NCBI GenBank assembly: GCA_947561585.1
Contig: CANNZV010001444.1
Coordinates: 62,001 to 126,000 of the forward strand
Source of the DNA: Caprella mutica
Taxonomy: Eukaryota > Arthropoda > Malacostraca > Amphipoda > Caprellidae
DNA: 64,000 nucleotides
Reading direction: 5' to 3'
A program made the translations under genes and the position numbers. Positions 1 through 13,062 of the stretch are shown here, one piece after another. Positions within the stretch are counted from its first letter, which is position 1, and every line of letters begins with the position of its first letter. The notes beneath the pieces were generated by a model, which was given only the letters and a program-made list of their open reading frames with translations, ran no database searches and was not told where the DNA came from.

Positions 1-285
1 AATATGAACAACGTTAATTGCTTTCCAGCACATATATAGACTATATAGTGAAATTAACATAAGATTATTATTAACAGCTTTAATTAAGACCGAATAGGCA
101 ATTTTCGTTTATAAAATCTAGTTCGAAATCAAATCAAGCTTGTCATTTTTTATATAGCACACAGAGTATCAGAAACTTAAAAAAAAAACATGTAACAAAT
201 ACATGTATATGCTGAACCAAACTTTATGCAATAATATTGTAAGTAACTTTGTGTGACCAAGCCATTTAATACATACAAGTCTCCT

Positions 286-841
286 GGGCCACCTTCACAC
301 TTGCGTTTCTACTAACGCCGCGTTAGTAAAAATGCTCATTTTATCATTTTTCTCTGATTATTATATGGTTATCATTTTCTCTGGTTATCATTTCCTCAAG
401 TTATCATTTTCTCTGGTCATGATAAGGAAAAAAGTAATTTGACATGATAAAGTATGTTTTGAATTATCGAACAGTTCCACATTTTCAATCATCAACAAAT
501 AACGAGTTAAAATGTCATATTACTTATAAACTTTTTCTTATATGATTAAATATATGTAACTGTCCGATAATTCATAACTTACCTAACTATTACAACTCTA
601 TCACAATTGCCAGAGACCCTTTTTACGTGGGTAAAAATTTATAACCATTGTTGACAAATATTTTTGGTTTCTATTTTCGTCAGAAATACTTTGTATGTAT
701 GTAAACCCAACAGTGAAAATAACGCTAATGTGAACGGTACAAGGTCTAGCGTTTCGAATTCTTTTCGTATTTCAGCAGGGGAATCAGCTATGTTGCGTTA
801 GAAAAAATGCTGGTAAAAAAAACGCAAGTGAGAAGGGCTCC
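286..841. mobile_element. MITE with CACTTGCGTTT-type inverted ends
   Basis: The left end GGGCCACCTTCACACTTGCG pairs with the right end, which reads GGAGCCCTTCTCACTTGCG on the other strand. Inside both ends lies CTAACGC. There is no coding capacity. The flanks also resemble each other: CTTTGTGTGACCAAGCCA near 248 and CTTTGTGCGACCAAACCA near 877 form a direct repeat. No clean target duplication was found, so the superfamily is unassigned. Confidence 0.6.
451..586. mobile_element. AAGTTCCGAG-type palindromic MITE
   Basis: Inverted ends GAATTATCGAACAGTTCCAC and, on the other strand, GAATTATCGGACAGTTAC are diverged relatives of the AAGTTCCGAGTTATCG ends seen at 8084, 14770, 27646, 29557, 33838 and 55207. 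It is nested inside the 286-841 MITE. Confidence 0.55.
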
Positions 842-2579
842 GTCAAAATCAATTGTAGCTAAACTGACGCCAAGTCGCTTTGTGCGACCAAACCACTTTT
901 TTCGACCATGTCACCTATCCATCATTTATCATTTTTATTAGGTTAGATTATTAGCAAGAAGAATGTAATCATGATATATCTGTCTATGCAGAAAAATATA
1001 TAAATTCTAAAATGAAATTAACACTGCAGAGTGTAACATGAAAACCAGTAATTTTTAATTGCAAAATACACTATAGTATTTAATAATGATTAAACTTATA
1101 TATGAATTTAACTGAAAAAATGGAGGACTTCACGTACATTTTTTTTTGTTTGTTGCATAAATTAACTCAAAGTAATTTCAAATTTGCCAAGTTTTCTAAA
1201 GAGTTCGTGGTATTCGTCTGGAGGGGTAACATTTAATAAAAAGTAAGTGACCTTATATGCTACCCACTTGTAATAATGATACGCGAAAAGTTTTTTACTA
1301 ACATACGGGCTTGCAACCTGTGTATATTTTGTGTACTTTTATTCAATCAATAAAAATTATAACTATCCTAACAACTAATTTACTTGAACATTTAAATTTT
1401 TTAGACAGAAAACCCTCCACCCCATACTGGACAGCTAATTTAAAATTATACATTTAACACCCTGGTGTACACCGGATTTTCAATGAATGCTTAGGGGGAG
1501 AACAAACTTTTTCTCTCTTTTCATAAATAGATAGGATGACACCAATAATAGAATAAAATTCTATTATCTAGTTTATATAAATTTTATTTACTTTATTTAT
1601 TTGATTAATCGACAACTGCATCTTCTTCAAAAACTCCTACCGTTTGTGCTTTTTTCACTTACTTATTTATTTTATATTCAATACTTAATTTTACCCGTTA
1701 ACGTTGATTATTTTCATTATTTCAATTAAGTTAAAAGATGCAGAAATTCCTACCGATGGGGTGGGAACTCTTAATTGGTTGTTTGTGTTATAAATTATAT
1801 ATCAACGAACGAATTCTTACAATTTTATAACTGACAATTACTGACAATAAAGAAGAAGAGTCAATATTTTATTACAGAAGTGACCATATTTTAATACAAA
1901 AATGACAATATTTTACAGTTTACTGCTACTTTATAAATATGTTGTAATGAGTAAAATGAGAGTTATCCATCTACAATATATAAAACTAATTAGATATTTG
2001 ATCTTATTAAGAATTTCCCGAATGACTGAGGAAAGACAGACAGGATCCATGATGTGATTCTTAAAGAATTCAATAAGCAAACCCCTGCAGGCAGTGGCCT
2101 CCATCTCTCAAACAAACAATTTCAGTTGAATTATCGTCTATTTTGTATCAAGTTATTTCATCTCTTGGTATAAAGAGCCTGAAGCGGACGAGAAAATTTG
2201 GAGAGATTGCTCTTCTTCGCAATATAGTTAGAGGATATGAATAGCTTGGAGAGGAAAGCTACCTCTTGCCAGTACAGTTAGAGGATATGAATATGAATAT
2301 TTAAATATTGCAAAAGTTATGTGTAGTTTGTGTACATCTATGATGATTAAAAATTATTTTGATATTTTATGAAAATTATATAGCTATCTACTGCATATAT
2401 TATATTCTACCTTGTTTAATACTGCAATGTTTATATTAATCGACATGAGATTAAAAAAAATATCAAACTATGTTCGATTTGAAGTGGAAAATAAACATCC
2501 AGTAGAAATTAATTTTTTAATATTTTTCTTTTTATGAAAAGAATATATAAATCGAAATGGAAATTTTTTATGTTGTATA
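842..2579. other. AT-rich gene-free stretch
   Basis: No coding frame, RNA gene or clear transposon end is visible. The only local structure is a short duplicated phrase near 2225-2295 (GTTAGAGGATATGAAT twice, about 60 bp apart). Confidence 0.5.
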
Positions 2580-2587
2580 AAAGTGCA

Positions 2588-4235
2588 GGGAGGGGTCAAT
2601 TACGGGTAAAATAATTAGGAGTAAACTAAAATGGCAACGATTATTTAGTAATAATATAAATAGAAAACAGTAGAAAATATAACAATATAATTAGAAAATG
2701 CCCAATTACGGGAAATATAATTAAGAAACACATATTTACGAAACCTCATAAAATGTGAAAAAATAATTACTTGTAAAATAATTTGAGGTAACTATAATTT
2801 CAAAACTTATAATTTTGAGTAAAATAATAGTAAAACTATCAAAATACGATAATATAATTAACGGTAAAATAAATATAAATATTCAAAATGAGGAAAAATA
2901 ATGACCAAACCTATAGTTACCAATAATTTAATTACAAAACAACTAATTTCAATACGCATAATTATCGATTTAATAGCTACCACAAGTTTAATTAGCGCAA
3001 GTGTATTTAGCGCAAGAGTAATTTGCGCAAGTGTAATTAGAGCAAGTATAATTAGTGCAAGTGTAATTAACGCAAGTATAATTAGCGCAAAAACCATCTG
3101 AGAAGTTCCACCCATTTCTTTTAGATCCAATGGCAACGCTGGATACCTTCGATGTCATGAATATTTTTTACTTAACGTTATCAATGAATAGAAACCAATC
3201 ACGGAATAAGACGTTCAGACATAGTGTTTATTGTGTAATTAGCACAAATTTAATTAGAGCAAAATAATTAGCGCAAATTTAATTAGAGCAAAATAATTAG
3301 CGCAAATATGATTAGAGTAAAATAATTAGCGCAATATAATTAACGCAAATCTAGTTTGAGCAAAATAATTAGAACAAAATAATTAGTGCAAATTTAATTA
3401 GAGCAAAATAATTTGCGCAAATATAATTAGAGCAAAATAATTAGCGCAGTATAATTATTTTAAAACGATTACGATTATTTTGGGCCACAAAAATGTTTCC
3501 GCTTTTTCAAATACTTATAAATCGTTAACCAAGGGACGAAAAAAACTGTATCTTGGTCTCTTTTTCTCCGCCTCTTATTGTACTATTAACAGGTAAAAAA
3601 GATTTGAACTGATGAACATAGTTTAAGAATAGGGGAGCAAAGAGTGAGGGTGATTATTTTTGTCATTGCGCAAAGGTTATTCTTAGAGCTAACTCTGTGA
3701 TTTTACTTACTAAAAGGCAGTGAATAAAAGGAGAAAAATATAATGGAAGATATTTTAATAAAGTGTGCTTAAACTTCTTCATTGGAAACAATTTTGAAAT
3801 ATAACAACTTCAGTGACATTTTGATCTCATTGAAGTTTTCACCCTGAATATTCGTTCTTCACTTGTTCATTGCATGGTTAAGGCCCGATTCACCTTTGCA
3901 TTTTTAACACCGTTAAAAAAAGCTCTTCTTAAAATGAAGAGTAACTTTGATTAGTGATCTACGCAAAATTCTCCATCGCTAACTAGTAACAGTGTAAAGT
4001 GATCTACAGCTCCAGATCACTTTACAAAAGTTCCAAATGATTCGAATGTAAAGTGCTCTGCACCTGTAGATCACTTTTCATTACTCTCACTTCGCATTCA
4101 AACATAGTAATCTACGGTAATATAAGCGTAGATCATTATTCAGGTATCAATGTTACTCTCTCACAGACTGCAACTGATCTACGCTAAGAATAATTTTGCA
4201 ATTTGTAACGAGCCTTCTGATTGGCTAGAGCTGCT
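2588..4235 (+). repeat. Left inverted arm of FB-A
   Basis: It is inverted relative to 18975-20729. Shared blocks include ACTGTATCTTGGTCTCTTTT near 3545, GTTCATTGCATGGTTAAGG near 3863, and a cluster of GATCTACG/GTAGATCACTTT dyads at 3955-4190. It ends near CTTCTGATTGGC, the counterpart of CCAATCAGAG at 18981. Tandem units occupy its outer third. Confidence 0.75.
2885..3470 (+). repeat. AATTAGCGCAAGTGT tandem array (left arm of FB-A)
   Basis: A roughly 15-bp unit AATTAGCGCAAGTGT repeats at 2985-3095. A roughly 30-bp doublet (AATTAGAGCAAAAT then AATTAGCGCAAAT) repeats at 3236-3450. Degenerate ATAATTAG units extend outward to 2610. The inverted counterpart is at 19870-20290. The short open frames over it are a repeat by-product. 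Confidence 0.8.
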
Positions 4236-5559
4236 AGACATTAAGTACAGTGAGTTCTAACATTATTGGTATATTATTACAGTGCAGGTTATTGAGAGTT
4301 TTATTATTACTGTACTGTAATAATTAATATTTATAATGTAAAGTTAATGTAATATATTTGTTGTAACAATGAGTAATTAATAATAAAACAATACATTATA
4401 ATACTTTTTATATATATTAAAAAACAATTATTTATATTAAATTGAAGTTCAGATAATATGAACGGTGTACTTAATTGAAAACAAACCAAAATATATTTGA
4501 AATAATATTGCAGATAATTTGAATATTAAAGGTGGGTAAGAAAATAACTATCAATATTTAAAATATCGATGTAGGTAAATGATAGTAAATACAAAATGTG
4601 ACAGTAAAAGTATACATATATAATAATGTTAGTACATTGAAAATAAGTCGTGTGCAATGACACTATTAGTAATTAAAACTACATTTTATTATACATCTAA
4701 AGATAAATAATTGTATACTTTTTCCGAATACTAGGTTTTAATATTTTATTGAAACTTATAATAATAATTATAATTTAGTCCAATAATGTTATATTATTTT
4801 AAGTATCAAATAGTAATTATTGGTCGTTATCAATTCTTCGATTAATAATGGTAGGTATATCAGTTGTCACTGTAAGTGTTTCTTTTTAATTCCCGCGTTA
4901 ATAATTTAGGTTTATCTTCGTTGTTGGTAGCTAACGGTTACTGTGGGTTGGGGGACTAACAGGGGGAGGGGGTAGATACAGTGGAGAGGTATCCTCTATG
5001 TATTTACTACTGTTTCACAAATAGAATAAGTGAATGATTACACTGAGAAATATGAAGCCTCTATTTAACTGCTTGCTTATATTTCTTTGTTGACTGATAT
5101 TTAATAATGTACGACAGTATATAGAATATTAATGGAAGATCATTTTAATTTTGGCGCTAAGGTCAAGGGGGTTGAGCATGCATTGTTGTGTGTGCGTACA
5201 TTGCTATAAGCTTCATAGTCAGTTAGGCATGTAGTAACTTGTATTTCTTCGATTTTCTATTGACGAACAAACTATTGATATTAGATTCACCTAAAATTAA
5301 CTGCTTGGGAAATGGTATTTATTTCTGTAATAAATATTAACAAATTTTTAGGAGCCAAGCAATTTAATTTTATAATATAAATGAAGTATAATGTATATAC
5401 TATACAGTATAACATATAAACTCCGCGCACTTTACTCAATAATTACTCGTGATTACGAAATGTATGTAAGTATACGAAGCGGGGCTGACACTGACGGGAA
5501 ACTCATGAATGGGGAAAACGAACAATGCTTGAAAATGCATTAGAGTATCTAGGTAAACC
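4236..5559. other. FB-A interior: AT-rich DNA and a diverged interior block
   Basis: No gene is seen. From about 4850 to 5480 the sequence resembles other interior blocks at 8535-9060, 13140-13845 and 15290-15690 (TCAGTTGTCA, a G-run, AATGATTACACTGAGAAA, AACTG..CTTATATTTCTTT, GGCATGTAGTAACTTGTATTTCTTC). The 4236-4840 part is plain AT-rich DNA. Confidence 0.45.
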
Positions 5560-5866
5560 GGGGTACGGTCAAGAGCCCCAGGTTTTTAATTCTTATTTAC
5601 CTAGTTAAACAAATGAAGAACTACTTAGATAGAAATAACTGAGAGTTGCTAATGTAGTTTGTTGTATCCGCTAGTTTGTTGTACTGCACATTTCATGATT
5701 GTTTAGTGCCCTGGCAAGGGGGGGGGGGTATATACATATATTTATGTTAATCAGTAATATGAACTACAAAAGTGTCAATAAGGAATAAATAATGTAGGTA
5801 AATAAGGATTAAAAAACAGTGGGGGCTTATAACCGGGGGGGGGGGGGGGGAGGGGGGCTCATGACC
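5560..5866 (+). mobile_element. GC-type foldback copy (relative of FB-B and FB-C)
   Basis: It begins GGGGTACGGTCAAGAGCCCC and ends in a G-run followed by GGGGCTCATGACC. The core contains TTTAATTCTTATTTACCTAG, TTGTTGTACTGCACATTTCA and ACTACAAAAGTGTCAATAAG, shared with FB-B and FB-C in the opposite orientation. The right terminus is not clean because a CTAGTTAC/AAGGTTACCGCA array (5867-5945) follows directly. Confidence 0.6.
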
Positions 5867-6110
5867 TAACTAGTTACACTAGTTACCTAACAAGGTTACC
5901 GCACTAGTAACCTAACAAAGTTACCGCACTAGTTTTCTAACAAGGTTGAAACACACATACTGTTTTTATTTGATGAATATAATTATCAGTATTAAGGAAT
6001 ATAATAAGTCATACTTAGCTATAAATTTAGTTATGAATAGTTTATATATTTGTTACTATAAATAAACAAATAAATAATCTAATCATTTCCCCTTCGGTCT
6101 ATTGGTGATA

Positions 6111-6980
6111 CTTAAGGGAATGGTTCCGGGTATTTTCGATTTTTTTCGTTTTTTTTTTTTTTAATTTAGTTACCCTGCAAATTTACCAAAGAAAACTCAC
6201 AAAAAATTTCATTCACCTAGTACGTTTGTACGTGTGTCAAACACGCTTCTCAGTTTGGGGGTTAGGGAGTTTTGAGGTTGTTTTGAGGTTGTTTTTGTGT
6301 TGTTTCTGTTGTTTTTTTGCCTCCCATTTATGGTTGAAGGCTTCGTCGCTGCCTGGGTTGACCCCCGAAAAGCATATATATTTTTTTTGAATTTAAAAAA
6401 AAAAATTAAAAAAAAATTAAAAAAAAAAAAAAATTGAAAACTTTTTTTCTTCCTCCATTATCTAAGTACCATTTTTTCTCAAATTCTCCACGTTCAAAAG
6501 TATAGAACGTTTTGGGGGTTGGTGCTACAGAAAAATGTATAAGAGCTAATATGTTCAGACCGAAATTCCTAAGGTCGTGGTGAAGCCCTTTTCCTCTTAA
6601 GTTTTCTATAAACAATTTATTTTTTGAAAAAAAAAAAACAAAAAAAAAAAAAATGACAAATTTTTTTCAAATTCAAATAAAAAATTTTTCAGATCGAAAT
6701 TCAAAAAAAGGGCTTCTAGACGACCTTAGGATAGTAGTAGAGAACATATTAGCTTCAATAAATTTTTCTGTAGCACCAACCCCCAAGCCGTTCTATAGTT
6801 TCCCGGGGGGGGTCGAAAAAGAAGGTTTTTCGACCCCCACGGGGGAGGGGGGCCCCAAAATGAAAAAATCTCAAAAGAGAGCATATGATTTCTTTTCACT
6901 TTACACCTTATGTTAAAATCTCAGCTCAATCGGACAAGTATTATTGGTACATCCTAAATACCCGGAACCATTCCCTTAAG
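6111..6980. mobile_element. 870-bp element with perfect 22-bp TIRs
   Basis: The ends CTTAAGGGAATGGTTCCGGG (plus TA) are perfect inverted repeats at 6111-6132 and 6959-6980. TA sits outside each end (6109-6110 and 6981-6982), fitting a TA target; a TTAA reading inside the ends is also possible. Internal inverted segments occur around 6500-6600 and 6665-6800 (sharing GCTACAGAAAAAT and GCTAATATGTTC). No transposase is visible. The ends resemble those of the element at 37087-37958. Confidence 0.8.
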
Positions 6981-6982
6981 TA

Positions 6983-7950
6983 AGAAGTGTCTCAGATGAT
7001 TGACAGTGGTACAACCAGTGACATAAGTCAGGCAGCCAGTGGATGTGACTGTTCACTTCACATGAATGACCAATGATTACAACACTAAATTATATTATAA
7101 GTGAATACAAATCTATTTGTATAATGTTGTAAATAAAATATCAGCTTATAAAAAAATGTTAGCATGTAGTTAACTAGAAGATGATTTCTATCTGTGTAAT
7201 CACTCCTTCTCTCCTCAACCTCCCCCCTCCCCTGAGTTACTAGTTACATCTCTCCTCACCCTCTACCCCGCCCCGCCCCCAAATCACAAAGTACCTTCCT
7301 GAATGATTACGTGAAACTGTATAGAAAACCTTCTTATGTGTAAGATAAAAACGTTGCTGAATTATTTATTCCTTTTTTACTTACATACAGTTATTGATCT
7401 TACAATGTATCATAAAATGAATTATTTATTACTAGGTTCTGATTTTAACTTATCATTTCACCATCGCAGATTGCAGGAGGTTATACTTTAGGCGGCATTT
7501 ATTTATTTGTAATCTTGATTGGTACTTGCATAACTCAAAAAGGTTTCAATCAAATTGCCTGAAATTTTTTTGAGCAGTTCCCCCCTTATAATATGTCAGT
7601 TAGTTAGTAAAATAGCCTGGGCACCAAATATAGTGAGTGAAGTAAAGCACTCATATTTTTTTTCTATTTCATTAACTTAAAAATAAGAGAGAAGAGAGCA
7701 AATGGGTTATTATAATTTTTAAAATATCCCATGATATGTACTCGATGCCTAGTGTTATTTATTTTAACTTATAAGTTACAAAAAATAATACATTTTGTAA
7801 CTTATAAATTACAAAGATAATTCTCTATTATTTTATTAATAAGAAATCTTCAACATAATAATTACATTATTTATAGTAATATAACCGAAAGCATTTCCTA
7901 GTATAGTATAAACTACCTAGTTATGTTGTAAAAAAATCACTTTCCAAGTT
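6983..7950. other. FB-A interior, gene-free
   Basis: AT-rich DNA with C-rich patches near 7225-7280. The only structure seen is the hairpin at 7764-7811. Confidence 0.4.
7764..7811. repeat. Short perfect-arm hairpin
   Basis: TAACTTATAAGTTACAAAA faces TTTTGTAACTTATAAATTA across about 10 bp. The arms pair almost perfectly. It could be the remnant of a tiny palindromic MITE. Confidence 0.55.
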
Positions 7951-7954
7951 TCCG

Positions 7955-8940
7955 AGTACTATGGGCGTTCAAACATTGCAACGTTTCCTATAAATTTTAA
8001 CTAAAAGACTGTAAGTTACTAGGTACCAAGTTACTAAGGTATAACCGTATAGGGGAAACAACAAAATAAATCATATCTATCTATAGGGTTAGTTCCGAGT
8101 TATCGACTGGTTCCAGATTTACGAAAAAGTAAAAAAGGTTAATATGAGACTTAAATAATAATTAGAATAATTTTTCACGTGCTCGAAAATGTGAAACCGT
8201 TCGATAACTCGGAACTTATCCTAATTAATCAGTTACCTAAAGTGTAAATATCTAATCAATATTCTTAGTGAATTCAATCAATCATATTATCTAATAAGGT
8301 CATCAGCATAAAAAATACTCAATACATCTATCACAAATCTTCAGTCAAATATTAGTCACAATAAAAAAAAAATAAAAAGTCACAATAACTCATATTATCC
8401 ATACAATGTGAAAATTCGATTTTAATATTTCAATAATGTGATATTTTACAACGACAAAAAGTGGTCAAAATGCATGAATAAACAAATGATAGTTCAGCAT
8501 TATTATATAATTTGGTTATAACAATAATTTAGAGATCTATCAGTTGTCATGTTTTAGTTCTCTTTGCAGTTATAGGCTCATTAATTTGTTAAACATTACG
8601 ATAGGTAGCGACTGATAGACTGATAGAGGGGGGGGGGGGTGGATGGCTGACAGGGTGTGTGAACGTGATATTGGGGGAAATAATTTGGCGGTAAATTATT
8701 ACAGAAAGAAAATTAATATATTTAACTGTATACTTCTATTTCTTACTAAACTGATAACTTATTTACCAATAAATACAACTCATTCGTGTTAACATATAAT
8801 GTAATTTTAGTGTATTAGTTTCTGGTCATTCAAAGCTTGAATGTTTGTATGTAGGTTTGCTCTCGCACGGTCACTTGTGGTGGACTTTCGTGTTAATTAG
8901 TAAACCACTGTCTATCATATTCAAGATTTAAAACACTGAT
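7955..8940 (+). repeat. About 1-kb direct duplication, copy 1
   Basis: The same order of blocks recurs at 14645-15690: TTTCCGAGTACTATGGG, TAACTAAAAGACTGT, a palindromic MITE, TTCAGCATT and TATAATTTGGTTATA, a G-run, TTTCTGGTCATTCAAAGCTT and TAAACCACTGTCTATC. Both copies lie in the FB-A interior in the same orientation about 6.7 kb apart. Confidence 0.75.
8084..8222. mobile_element. AAGTTCCGAG-type palindromic MITE
   Basis: The inverted ends are AGGGTTAGTTCCGAGTTATCG at left and, on the other strand, AGGATAAGTTCCGAGTTATCG. It is duplicated with its surroundings at 14770-14906. Confidence 0.75.
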
Positions 8941-9109
8941 TGACTATTGAAGAAAATTTATATCTTATGACTTAGGTAGTATACTCGTGATAATAATTAA
9001 ATGAATAATTTGTTTAATTTCAAATAATGTCCATTTATAGCGCTTTAAATAGTGTAAATATATAGAAGTTCAAATTATTTTAGGCAATGGATGTTTATAG
9101 AAAAGTACA

Positions 9110-9540
9110 CAGTATGAAATGTAGTTGAGTAGTTAGTTACTAGCTAGGACTGCTAGGTACATAGAAACATTATTTTTGGATAGTATAAATTACTTTGCAA
9201 CATTAGTTCGTTGATTACTAGACAGGTACATAGATACTATAGTCAGGTACTTAATTATAAGTTATTCGCCTACATACACCAATTGTGTTATTATTAGGTA
9301 CCTAGAAACACTACTTGGTTAATTATTAATTAGGTACCTAGATACTATAGTTTGGCTATGAGCTGAGTACCTAAGGTTAGGTATCTAGATACACTTGTTG
9401 AGTAATTACAAATTGAATTAGATAATTAGATACACAAGATGGTCACTCATGAGTTATTTATTTATTTATATTTATAAGCTACCAAGATACACTACCTAGT
9501 TAGGTAATTAAAAGTTAGCACACTAACTAGTTGTGAGTGG
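9110..9540 (+). repeat. Degenerate TAGGTACCTAGATAC repeats
   Basis: Irregularly spaced phrases such as TTAGGTACCTAGATACTATA and ACTACTTGGTTAATTA recur every 40-60 bp. Related, more regular units appear at 13905-13985. Confidence 0.5.
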
Positions 9541-9689
9541 CGTTGTATTCACATAAGAAAACAATATGTTATTAAGTACTAGAAATATCACATGATTTGC
9601 GAATATCACCTGTACTCGATTTATTGTGAACAAATTAGTTATTATTAGGAAAGAAATAAGTTTTCATCAATGAGATTATTGTAAGATAG

Positions 9690-9900
9690 TAGAGGTGGTA
9701 GTGAGTTGTATGGTGAGTAGTGAGTTGTATGGTGAGCTGTATCATGAGTGGTGAGTTGTATGGTGAGCTGTATCATGAGTGGTGAGTTGTATGGTGTGTT
9801 GCATGGTGAGTTGTGAATTGTATGGTGTGTTGCATGGTGAGTGGTGAGTTTTATGGTGAGTTGCATGGTGACTGGTAAATTTTATGGTGAGTTGTATGTG
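9690..9900 (+). repeat. ATGGTGAGTTGTATGGTGAG minisatellite
   Basis: Interleaved units GGTGAGTTGTAT, GGTGAGCTGTATCATGAGT and GGTGTGTTGCAT form about 200 bp of tandem repeat. The minus-strand open frame rich in H and T over it is a repeat by-product. Confidence 0.75.
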
Positions 9901-10407
9901 ACTAGTTTAATACAGTGTGACTAGTTAAATAGACTACAGTGTGACTAGTTAGGTTATCTTCAGGGTGAATTTAGATACAGTGTGTTTAGTGCATGTCACT
10001 CCTTATGCGTCTGGGTTAATTCTCCGTTGCGTCAGAAAGACGCTCATGCACCCTGCTCTGGCCATGTGGTCATGCGTCTGCGTCCAACAGACGCTCTTAT
10101 GCGGGGAGGAGCCTGTGTGCTGGCTATTATTTAATATACCTCCCCCCTCACCTTCCCTATCTTACCAAAACTTTAATACTGATTGAACTTTTAGAGCATA
10201 TGAGTAATTATAGGGAAACATTATCAAAATTATGAATTGATATCATTCATCAATAATTATTATGAATATTAACCTTAATCCACCTTAATGCTTTTTATAA
10301 AATGTCAATATAAACATTGGTTTCTACATTCTTACAAAATAAAACCGCGCAAAGAACACGCGTTATACACTGAATACCGCCAAGATATTTTTATGCCGAA
10401 GTAATAT
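9901..10407. other. Gene-free stretch with a small GC-rich island
   Basis: Positions 9985-10120 are unusually GC-rich and contain several GCGTC/GACGC motifs (TTATGCGTCTGGG, TCAGAAAGACGCTCATGC, CATGCGTCTGCG). A 73-codon frame runs through it but resembles nothing I know. The rest is AT-rich. Confidence 0.35.
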
Positions 10408-10415
10408 GTTATCAT

Positions 10416-10783
10416 GGGGTGTAGGTTATAAGAGCCCCTCCCCCCCCCCCTCAACTGGTCATGAGCCCCCCCCCCCTTGTTTTTGTAATCCTTATTTATC
10501 TATATTAATCAATCCTTATTGACACTTTTGTAGTTCATTACTGATTAAACATAAAATATATGTATATGTAACCCCCCTGCCATGTCATTAAACAATCATG
10601 AAGTGTGCAGTACAACAAAATAGCGGTACGACAAGCTACATTAGCAACTTTCAGTTTTTTCTATTTAAGTAGTTCTTCATTTGCTTAACTAGGTAAATAA
10701 GAATTAAAAAACAGGGAGAGGGGCTTATGACCTAGGGGGCTCATGACCGGGGGAGGAGGGGGGAGGGCTATTGAACGTACTCA
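10416..10783. mobile_element. FB-B: GC-type foldback, 368 bp
   Basis: A near-duplication flanks it: GTTATCAT at 10408-10415 and GTTATCTT at 10784-10791. It begins GGGGTGTAGGTTATAAGAGC and ends, on the other strand, TGAGTACGTTCAATAGCCC. Sub-terminal GGTCATGAGCCCCC units flank a core shared with FB-C and the 5560 copy. Confidence 0.65.
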
Positions 10784-10791
10784 GTTATCTT

Positions 10792-12960
10792 GAGCTCTAA
10801 GGTAAACTATTCTATTATTTCAAAATAACTCACTAAAAATATCAAATATATTGCAATTACTATAGGTGATGTCCTATAGTAACTCAACATTAAATTCAAG
10901 TTTTCATTCATATCACAATATTCAAAGAAGAAATACTGATTATGTATATAAGCATTTTTATTCCAGACAGTTTACTCATCAACTGATAGATCGATCGAAT
11001 TGTAATATACTAATAGGTACTCACCATATATCATCACTGTATTAAAAAGATTTTGAATGAAAATTGTGATTGATATTCGAATACATAATACGTACATTTT
11101 TGTTAAATAAATTCAAAACTATGCATACACATTAATGCTAACTGTATTCGTTTTAGTGATGCATAATAAATAATTAAATATTAAATTTTAGTAAGGGATT
11201 TAACGTCTACTTTAGAATCAAGGGCCATATCGCTGATGGCATAAGGAAATTAAATACAAGGGACTGGATGAAGCAGTCAGAAAGGAAAGTGGCTCTGTGA
11301 GCAAAATCAACATCCACCGTATGGGATAAAACTCATGGATGCAGAAAAGCTACCTGATCGGTGAATGCGAAAAAGAACACAAGTTCAGATTTTAACTGTT
11401 CAGAAATTGTAATATTATTGCACCCTTCAATATATGTAGATCACCGCTGCGATATTTGTGAAGATAAAATATTTAGTATTGCAATTAAAAAAGAGAAACC
11501 TATTTTTTTAGAATAAAGGGTAAGCTCCGAGTTATCGGATAGTTCCACATTTTCGGTCATTAAAGTTAAAATACATAATCTAATATTTTTTCTAGATATT
11601 ATAATTGGTTTAATGTCCACCAATTAAAATATTAAACAAAATGTAAAACTATATATTCTATTATAAAATGACCCCATTCCTTGTTGAGTGCAACGATGCA
11701 CTTTAATTCACTAGGACTTTATGGAAAATTTATTATTAAAAAAATATGGTACCTATGCCATCAAGGAAATAAATAAGTTATTAACTGCAACTGTCACTTT
11801 ATTCGGTGATTCAGAAATTATTATGACTTATTCCAATGAAGACAATATTGTGCTATTTTGGAGAAAAAATAGAGTAGGTACTACCTGTAATGAGCTATTT
11901 ATTGAATTAATTAAATTATTGAATTAGAGTTGTCCCATCACGCCACTATTCATACGCCATGATTTTAAATAAATTATCAACGAAAATCTAATATCTAAAT
12001 TTTTAACTGGTAGTATTAAATCCATTCATATTAGTATAATAATCAGTATGATTATATATTCCATTGACCATTCCTACTATGTAATCATTACTTTAAATAG
12101 GAACGTACACAGGCAAGAGTGGGGGAGAGGGTGGGGGGTTTCGCGTCCCTTCTAGAAGTGTACATACACAGTGACATCGTGACTCATGGCATCTTTATTA
12201 TCTGTTATTTGGATCTTATATCTTAAGGATTCATAGAATTACCATAATGCATTCAATAAACGACTTATATATTAATGCTTATATGAAATAGTTAACCATA
12301 ATTTCATGAAGATGTTTTCCAGTAGTTTACACGTGTGCGTCAGGTACTTGTGTACACTATTCTACACGTCACAACTTATGTATACAGTTGAACTTCCAAT
12401 GCAGCGGCTTAAGCGGCTACAGCCATACAGTTGTAGCCGTCGAAATGCTTTCCAATGCTACGATCGACTGTAGCCGCTCTACTACCGTCAGTTTCACTTA
12501 ATTACTTAAATTATTAATTAATTAATATATTAATATTAATTAACTAATTTATATTGAAAATTAATGCAATACCAAAGATACCTCAATTCACAGCAAACTT
12601 TGTCTGTTATTAACGCTTCATTTATTTACCGTCCACAAATAAAAGGGAGCTGTAAAAATTACTATTAGACGCAGCAGCTCTAGCCGATGGCCTTAAAGGT
12701 ACGTTTTGCATGCAGCGATCTTCAATCAGCGATCGTCGCCCGGAAATTATCAATAATATACTGCTAAGTTATTATGTAAAGCTTTAACTATCGTATTTGA
12801 TGTTGATATTTGACCAACATCACTTTTGGTCCTGCTTCATACCCTTTACGTGCCTTGCACAATCTCGAGATTGTCGCGCATTTTCAATGAATCTAAAAGC
12901 GCATATATTATTGTCGTGACTGTACATATGTATATCGGGTATATGTATGTGAGTCGCAAA
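10792..12960. other. FB-A interior, gene-free
   Basis: AT-rich. It contains a dispersed-repeat copy at 11182-11395, half of an AAGTTCC-type MITE at 11515-11600 (GGGTAAGCTCCGAGTTATCG) and a GC-richer patch with GTAGCCG motifs at 12395-12485. A 68-codon frame at 11721-11927 shows no feature I can interpret. Confidence 0.4.
11182..11395 (+). repeat. Dispersed repeat family D, copy 1
   Basis: It shares GGGATTTAACGT, AGGGCCATATCGCTGATG, ATACAAGGGACTGGATGAAG and AGTCAGAAAGGAAA with copies at 23415 (minus), 51690 (minus) and 59225 (plus). The family could be a SINE or the remains of a larger element. Confidence 0.6.
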
Positions 12961-12965
12961 TGTAC

Positions 12966-13062
12966 GTATACACAAACCCCCCTGTCAGGTTATTGAACAA
13001 TCATGAAGTGTGAAGTACAACAAACTAGCGGATACAAAAACTACATTAAACAATTTAATCGA
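12966..13062. mobile_element. Fragment of a GC-type foldback core
   Basis: AACCCCCCTGTCAGG followed by AACAATCATGAAGTGTGAAG and CTAGCGGATACAA match the FB-B and FB-C core in the same orientation. No termini are present. Confidence 0.6.
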